DNA of 19,040 nucleotides from Desulfobulbaceae bacterium (GTDB lineage: Bacteria > Desulfobacterota > Desulfobulbia > Desulfobulbales > Desulfobulbaceae). The notes beneath the pieces were generated by a model. It was not told the DNA's origin and did no database searches. It saw only the letters and a list, made by a program, of their open reading frames with translations. Each line of letters begins with the position of its first letter. Position 1 is the first letter of the stretch. The position numbers and the translations under genes are program-made. The stretch spans positions 24,898 to 43,937 of the forward strand of contig DNUE01000018.1 in the NCBI GenBank assembly GCA_003508005.1. The letters run 5' to 3'. This document shows positions 15,385 through 19,040 of the stretch, one piece after another.

Positions 15385-16202
15385 TTCACCCGGTTGACCT
15401 GAGGCTCACCCCGCTGAACCGTCCGGTAATACTGGACAGCAGGTTTGCCGAACAGCATTATGTAGCCGAGAGCATGGGTTTCGGGAATACCTAATTTTTT
15501 TGGCATGTCCGGGAGGATGGCGGTCAACGCCCACTTGGCCAGTCCGTCCCACAGGGTACCAAGCCCGTTGCTGCAGGCCAGCAGTTCGAAATAACTCAGG
15601 GCGATCATGGTGTCCTGTTCCGGAGAGGGGCCGCCCCGGGGCGTCGAAACCGCCAGCAGGTGCGGCGCCCCCCGAAAAATGATATCCCGCCCGGTCTCCC
15701 ATGCCCTGAGGATGGCCTCATAGAATTCGAGTCCCGGGGGCAGGGATTTTTCCTGCACCGCCCGCCGGATGCCGACCAAGGTTTCCTGCCGCAGGGCCCG
15801 CATGGTATCCTGGTCCTCGATGACGGTAAAGAGAAGCTGCCGGTTGTTGACCCCAGTTGGGCCATGCGCCACCACATCAAGCAGATGGGCAATGGCTGCC
15901 GATTCAACCGGCTCCGGCGCATACCACCGGACCGAGCGCCGCCCCATGATCAGGGTTTCCATCTGCGCCGCTGTCGGCAGGTTGCCCGCCAGCCGAATAC
16001 TCCGGGCGGGGTCCTTGCCAAGGATGGACAGGGCCCCGGTGCTGCAGACGGCGAGACAGTGCTGACAGCGGATGCACCGTTCCTCCCGGCCAACGGCAAT
16101 TGCCGGAAAGCCGCCGCTCATCTCGATGACAGCGTAGGGGCAGTCGCGCACGCACTCTCCGCACTGAATGCACAATTCCTGATTGACATGGAATGAAAGC
16201 AT
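15378..16202 (-). CDS. nitroreductase-family flavoprotein with N-terminal 2[4Fe-4S] ferredoxin domain
   Basis: A 274-residue fusion. Residues 1-60 form a bacterial ferredoxin domain with two cluster motifs: C11, C14, C17, C21 and C43, C46, C49, C53. Residues 80-274 are an FMN-binding nitroreductase domain beginning MGRRSVRWYAPEPV, with PTGVNNRQ (115-122) near the flavin site and a C-terminal segment ending in a GYIMLFGKP-type strand. The architecture is common in anaerobes, where ferredoxin-derived electrons could reach the flavin; the physiological substrate is unknown. ATG 16202 was chosen for the strong GGAGG four bases upstream. An ATG at 16292 in the same frame adds 30 residues that look non-coding. 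It is followed with overlap by the sirtuin gene. Confidence 0.9.
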   Translation of the reverse strand: MLSFHVNQELCIQCGECVRDCPYAVIEMSGGFPAIAVGREERCIRCQHCLAVCSTGALSILGKDPARSIRLAGNLPTAAQMETLIMGRRSVRWYAPEPVESAAIAHLLDVVAHGPTGVNNRQLLFTVIEDQDTMRALRQETLVGIRRAVQEKSLPPGLEFYEAILRAWETGRDIIFRGAPHLLAVSTPRGGPSPEQDTMIALSYFELLACSNGLGTLWDGLAKWALTAILPDMPKKLGIPETHALGYIMLFGKPAVQYYRTVQRGEPQVNRVKW

Positions 16203-16303
16203 GACTCCTCCCGTTACGGAGCCCTCAACGGAAAGCAACCCTCCCTTGGCGGCAGAGGCATACCCCTTACAATAGCCGCACCTGCTCTCCATAATGAGGG
16301 CGG

Positions 16304-18097
16304 TTAGTTCTTCGCCTTCTTCAGCGCCTGCTCGACAGAAAGGGGATAGGGCTGGTTTTTTCGCAGGAAATCAGGAAGCCTCTCGCGTTCCTGACGCGCC
16401 TTCTCCATGGTCTCAAAAAAACCGTAATAAACGAAAAGAGTCGGCGGGCTCGCCTTGCGCACGAGATAGAGCTGGTCCTTCATTGCCGCATACCGCTCCT
16501 GAGACAGCAGGGTCTTAAAATTCTCATCAGCGGTTTCCGAGGCAAGGGCCATCAGCTGGATGGTGAAGCCGGACTTGGAACGCCACCTTGAACTTGCTTT
16601 CATCCGCTCCGCAAACAGCTGTTCCGGATCGTTCGTCGTCTTGGCTGCAGGCTGTTTTGTTTCCTTGGCCGCAGCGGCGCTCTTTCTTTTTCTCTCCTCC
16701 GGCTGAAGAACGATTATGTTCTTATCGGGCTCGGCGGAGGGGTCCATCCACCCCTTTTCTGTTCTCGGCGAAATCGGATGCTGCTCTGCGAGAGCAGGGA
16801 CCGGAGTGGATAACGCAATTGCTTCAGGTGCTGGAAAGAGGGGCGACGACACCGTGCTCGCCGGATTATCCGCCTGGAGTTTGGCTTGCGCTGCTCCTTG
16901 TTGTCCCTCTTTGCCGACAGCAGACCTGTGGCCTGACCTGTCAGCAGGAACGGGATGAGGAATAACTGCCGGGTCAGCGTCCGGTTTCTCCTTCGCAGGA
17001 GGTGACTTGACAGGATTTTTTTTCGCCGTAGTCTGCGAAACCTGCGCCTGTTTTTCCTCGGTTTCTGCGAGCAGGCCGCTCTTTTCGTCAGCGGCAACCT
17101 GCGCCGCCGGCGGCGCAGGCGGAACAACCTCCTTTCCCTCAGGCCAAAAGGAAACCAGCAGCAACGACAGCACCAGTAATGACCCGGCAAGGGCCTGGAA
17201 TTTGTATTTGAGCAGCCAGGTCTTGAGCGGAGAAATGTTCGGGGAGGATTTCCCTGTCACTGCCTTGGGGGGAGAAACCAGTTCCGCTTCGACCTGGAAC
17301 GTTCCCGATTCGCAGGCCCTGGCCAGTCCATGCTCGGCAAGCAGATTGATCAGGCTGAGGTTCCCTTGGGCCGCTTGCCACAGGGCGACTACCGCCTCTT
17401 CGCTGAAAATTTCCTGAACCTTTTTCGGGTCACAGCCGGCCTCGACGAGCCTGAAACGAAGATATTTCACGGTTTCTTGGAGATCGAAGGGCGCGAGGAA
17501 ATAGCCGGGATGAATATCCACATGGTCGCAATAGCCTGAAAGCTGCTGCAGGTTCCGGTCAAGCTCCGGCCGGCCGATCAGGACTATCTGCAGCAGCTGC
17601 TCCTGGCCGACATCGACAATGAGGCGGACCAGCCGCTCGAGGGTGGCCATGAACAACTGATCCGCATCATCGATAAGGAATACCGTTCTTTGCCCGGCCC
17701 TGCTCTTTTCCTTGAGCAGAGCAAGCAGCAAATGAAGGTGCCCTGCACCGGCACGGCCCGTCTCCCCCTCGGCCGGCCCCCCGTCCCGGCCGTTGTTCAG
17801 GGAGCGGCATATGATGCGCAGCAGATCTTCAAACGATCCCACCGGATGGTCCAGGCAGACGACCTCGTATTTCTTGATGCCCAGTTTTCGGGCCAAGAGC
17901 AAGTAGAGCAGGGTTTTTCCGGTCCCTTCACCGCCGGTCAGCCTGACAATGGGCTTGCCGCCAGCGATGTCCGCACAGAGGCTCAGCAGAACATCGCCCC
18001 GGCCTGCTTCGGGGAAAAAAACCTCGGGATCAGGTTGCTGTCGGAACGGAAACCGGTTCAGGCAAAAATGTTTCAGATATGGGGAAGGACTTTGCAA
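16304..18097 (-). CDS. ExeA-type AAA ATPase fused to transmembrane helix and SPOR domain
   Basis: A protein of about 597 residues. An N-terminal ExeA/GspA-like segment (YLKHFCLNRFPFRQQPDPEVFF, residues 7-28, minus variation) leads to an ATPase domain with Walker A GGEGTGKT (55-62) and Walker B VFLIDDAD (139-146), then IVLIGRPELD (171-180). A membrane helix follows (about 303-318), then a long Pro/Ala/Lys-rich linker and a C-terminal SPOR domain (about 509-597), which binds denuded peptidoglycan. It probably couples cytoplasmic ATPase activity to the cell wall, in the manner of GspA or DamX-like proteins. No in-frame ATG exists at the N-terminus. I used TTG 18097, downstream of a good promoter; the frame continues to a TTG at 18187 but the promoter start lies inside that extension. 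Confidence 0.82.
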   Translation of the reverse strand: MQSPSPYLKHFCLNRFPFRQQPDPEVFFPEAGRGDVLLSLCADIAGGKPIVRLTGGEGTGKTLLYLLLARKLGIKKYEVVCLDHPVGSFEDLLRIICRSLNNGRDGGPAEGETGRAGAGHLHLLLALLKEKSRAGQRTVFLIDDADQLFMATLERLVRLIVDVGQEQLLQIVLIGRPELDRNLQQLSGYCDHVDIHPGYFLAPFDLQETVKYLRFRLVEAGCDPKKVQEIFSEEAVVALWQAAQGNLSLINLLAEHGLARACESGTFQVEAELVSPPKAVTGKSSPNISPLKTWLLKYKFQALAGSLLVLSLLLVSFWPEGKEVVPPAPPAAQVAADEKSGLLAETEEKQAQVSQTTAKKNPVKSPPAKEKPDADPAVIPHPVPADRSGHRSAVGKEGQQGAAQAKLQADNPASTVSSPLFPAPEAIALSTPVPALAEQHPISPRTEKGWMDPSAEPDKNIIVLQPEERKRKSAAAAKETKQPAAKTTNDPEQLFAERMKASSRWRSKSGFTIQLMALASETADENFKTLLSQERYAAMKDQLYLVRKASPPTLFVYYGFFETMEKARQERERLPDFLRKNQPYPLSVEQALKKAKN

Positions 18098-18141
18098 AAT
18101 TGAATCTGACCCTGGTGGAGTTAAGCAGCACTTATTGATGA

Positions 18142-18170
18142 AGTATCGAATAAAAGCAGAAACCTGTAAA
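18142..18170 (-). promoter_or_regulatory. sigma70 promoter of the ExeA/SPOR gene
   Basis: On the minus strand TTTACA (18170-18165, five of six matches to TTGACA) is followed by a 17-base spacer and GATACT (18147-18142, four of six matches). Transcription would begin near 18135, about 38 bases before the chosen TTG. This argues against translation starting at the TTG at 18187, which lies upstream of the promoter. Confidence 0.55.
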
Positions 18171-18183
18171 CATTTTTTTCCAC

Positions 18184-18441
18184 TCAACCCATTTTTTCCC
18201 GATGCGGCCCTGCGGTGTCGATTGATTCTTCAAGCAGGACGGCGACAGGAACCTCGAGGCACGGCTGTCCCAGCAGATAACCCTTCCCCGAAACATGCAA
18301 AATACCCTGTACTTCACTGCCTGCCTGGGCTATGATTGTTGCAATGCGTAAAGCGCGATTGCCGACGCCGACATGCTGTGCAACAGAAGAGAATCAGAGC
18401 GGCGGATGGTCAGTGCTTGCACCTGATGCTATTTTTATCAT
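18184..18441 (-). other. unassigned reading frame with in-frame TGA: broken gene or possible selenoprotein
   Basis: From ATG 18441 the frame reads MIKIASGASTDHPPL, then TGA at 18396-18394, and then stays open for 69 codons to TGA 18186-18184. The downstream part looks protein-like: NRALRIATIIAQAGSEVQG (helix), then ILHVSGKGYLLGQP and LEVPVAVLLEE (strands), with G-rich first codon positions. There is no start codon soon after the first TGA and no good ribosome site before the ATG. Selenocysteine readthrough is conceivable; a weak stem (GUUGC with GCAAU, 10 to 36 bases after the TGA) is the only SECIS-like element I see. A decayed gene is at least as likely. The final TGA overlaps the TTG at 18187 of the next frame. 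Family not recognised. Confidence 0.3.
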
Positions 18442-18507
18442 GACTGGTGCAGATCAACAGGGGAGAAAAACGCGGCTGAAGAGGTGAAAGCTGCCGAGGA
18501 GCAAGGT

Positions 18508-19040
18508 ATGCGCTTGGGAATGATCGGACTTGGCCGCATGGGTATGAACATGGCGAGGCGATTGCTGCAGGACGGGCATGAGGTGGCGGCATATAACCGA
18601 AGCCCGGACAAGGTTGCCCAGATTGCCGCCGAAGGCGCGGAAGGCGCGGCAAGCATCGAAGAACTGGTCGCCAAGCTCACCCCGCCCAGGATCATCTGGC
18701 TCATGCTGCCCGCCGGCAGCATTATCGATGACCACCTTATCGCCCTGACCTCCCTGCTGGCTCCGGGAGATATCATTATCGAAGGCGGCAACAGCAGATA
18801 CACCGATGATATCCGCCGGGCGGCGGACCTGGGCAGAAAATCAATCCATTACCTGGATGCGGGCGTCAGCGGCGGCATCTGGGGCCTGCAGGTCGGTTAT
18901 TGCACCATGGTCGGCGGGGAAGAGGCCGTATTCACCCGGCTGAAACCCATCTTCAAGAGTCTTGCGCCGGAAAATGGTTTTCTTTACTGCGGTCCGGCGG
19001 GATCAGGGCATTTTGTCAAGATGATCCATAACGGCATCGA
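18508..19040 (+). CDS. gnd: 6-phosphogluconate dehydrogenase, decarboxylating (N-terminal 177 residues, cut by window edge)
   Basis: The enzyme oxidises and decarboxylates 6-phosphogluconate to ribulose 5-phosphate in the pentose phosphate pathway. The visible part has the dinucleotide fingerprint MIGLGRMG (residues 5-12), NRSPDKV (about 34-40), EGGNSRYTDD (about 92-101), the substrate-site SGGIWGLQVGYCTMVGG, and the catalytic lysine K171 in GHFVKMIHNG. The form DAGVSGGIWGL is typical of the shorter (about 300-residue) bacterial type, likely NAD-using, rather than the long E. coli type. ATG 18508 is preceded by GAGGAG at a spacing of 6. It is divergent from the ExeA/SPOR gene; no convincing promoter was found in the 18442-18507 gap. 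Confidence 0.93.
   Translation, partial: MRLGMIGLGRMGMNMARRLLQDGHEVAAYNRSPDKVAQIAAEGAEGAASIEELVAKLTPPRIIWLMLPAGSIIDDHLIALTSLLAPGDIIIEGGNSRYTDDIRRAADLGRKSIHYLDAGVSGGIWGLQVGYCTMVGGEEAVFTRLKPIFKSLAPENGFLYCGPAGSGHFVKMIHNGI

Noticed and set aside
18098..18187. 30-residue N-terminal extension of the ExeA/SPOR protein from TTG 18187
   Set aside because: The stretch is AT-rich, contains the predicted promoter and does not resemble the N-terminus of ExeA-type ATPases.

Overview
The window is moderately GC-rich and densely packed chromosomal DNA. It most resembles a Desulfobacterota (deltaproteobacterial) genome, possibly of the Desulfobulbales. This is inferred from gene content: a DUF4390–NtrY–NtrX–HemB operon, a cobalamin-dependent (class II) ribonucleotide reductase, a ferredoxin-nitroreductase fusion and a multi-GAF adenylate cyclase. 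No rRNA, tRNA, CRISPR array, phage gene or transposase was seen.

Layout. (1) 1-1402, minus strand: dTDP-rhamnose genes rfbB and rfbC (rfbC cut by the window edge), overlapping by 4 bp behind a near-consensus sigma70 promoter. (2) 1403-1729: divergent spacer with an inverted repeat. (3) 1730-6969, plus strand: DUF4390 lipid/envelope-type secreted protein, NtrY-like membrane histidine kinase, NtrX-like sigma54 activator and hemB. (4) 7001-10143, minus strand: nrdJ, a SEC-C zinc-motif protein and a VanZ-like membrane protein. nrdJ has a sigma70 promoter overlaid by two NrdR-box-like palindromes exactly 31 bp apart. (5) 10440-10808, plus strand: a 74-residue cysteine-rich protein preceded by a perfect 9-bp dyad and followed by an intrinsic terminator. 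(6) 10797-13731, minus strand: an 851-residue membrane adenylate cyclase with three GAF domains, and upstream of it a 56-residue two-helix membrane protein. (7) 13953-18170, minus strand: an ExeA-type ATPase fused to a SPOR domain, then a ferredoxin-nitroreductase, a Sir2 deacetylase and a LysE-type exporter. (8) 18184-18441, minus strand: an unassigned reading frame with an in-frame TGA. (9) 18508 to the end, plus strand: 6-phosphogluconate dehydrogenase, cut by the edge.

Most of the window is housekeeping or regulatory: surface sugar synthesis, tetrapyrrole synthesis, deoxynucleotide synthesis, signal transduction and the pentose phosphate route. I did not find a clear new multi-gene system. 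The least explained items are the TGA-containing frame upstream of the ExeA/SPOR gene, the 74-residue protein with a HiPIP-like cysteine pattern under a strong dyad, the short membrane protein ahead of the cyclase, and the nitroreductase–sirtuin–exporter operon.
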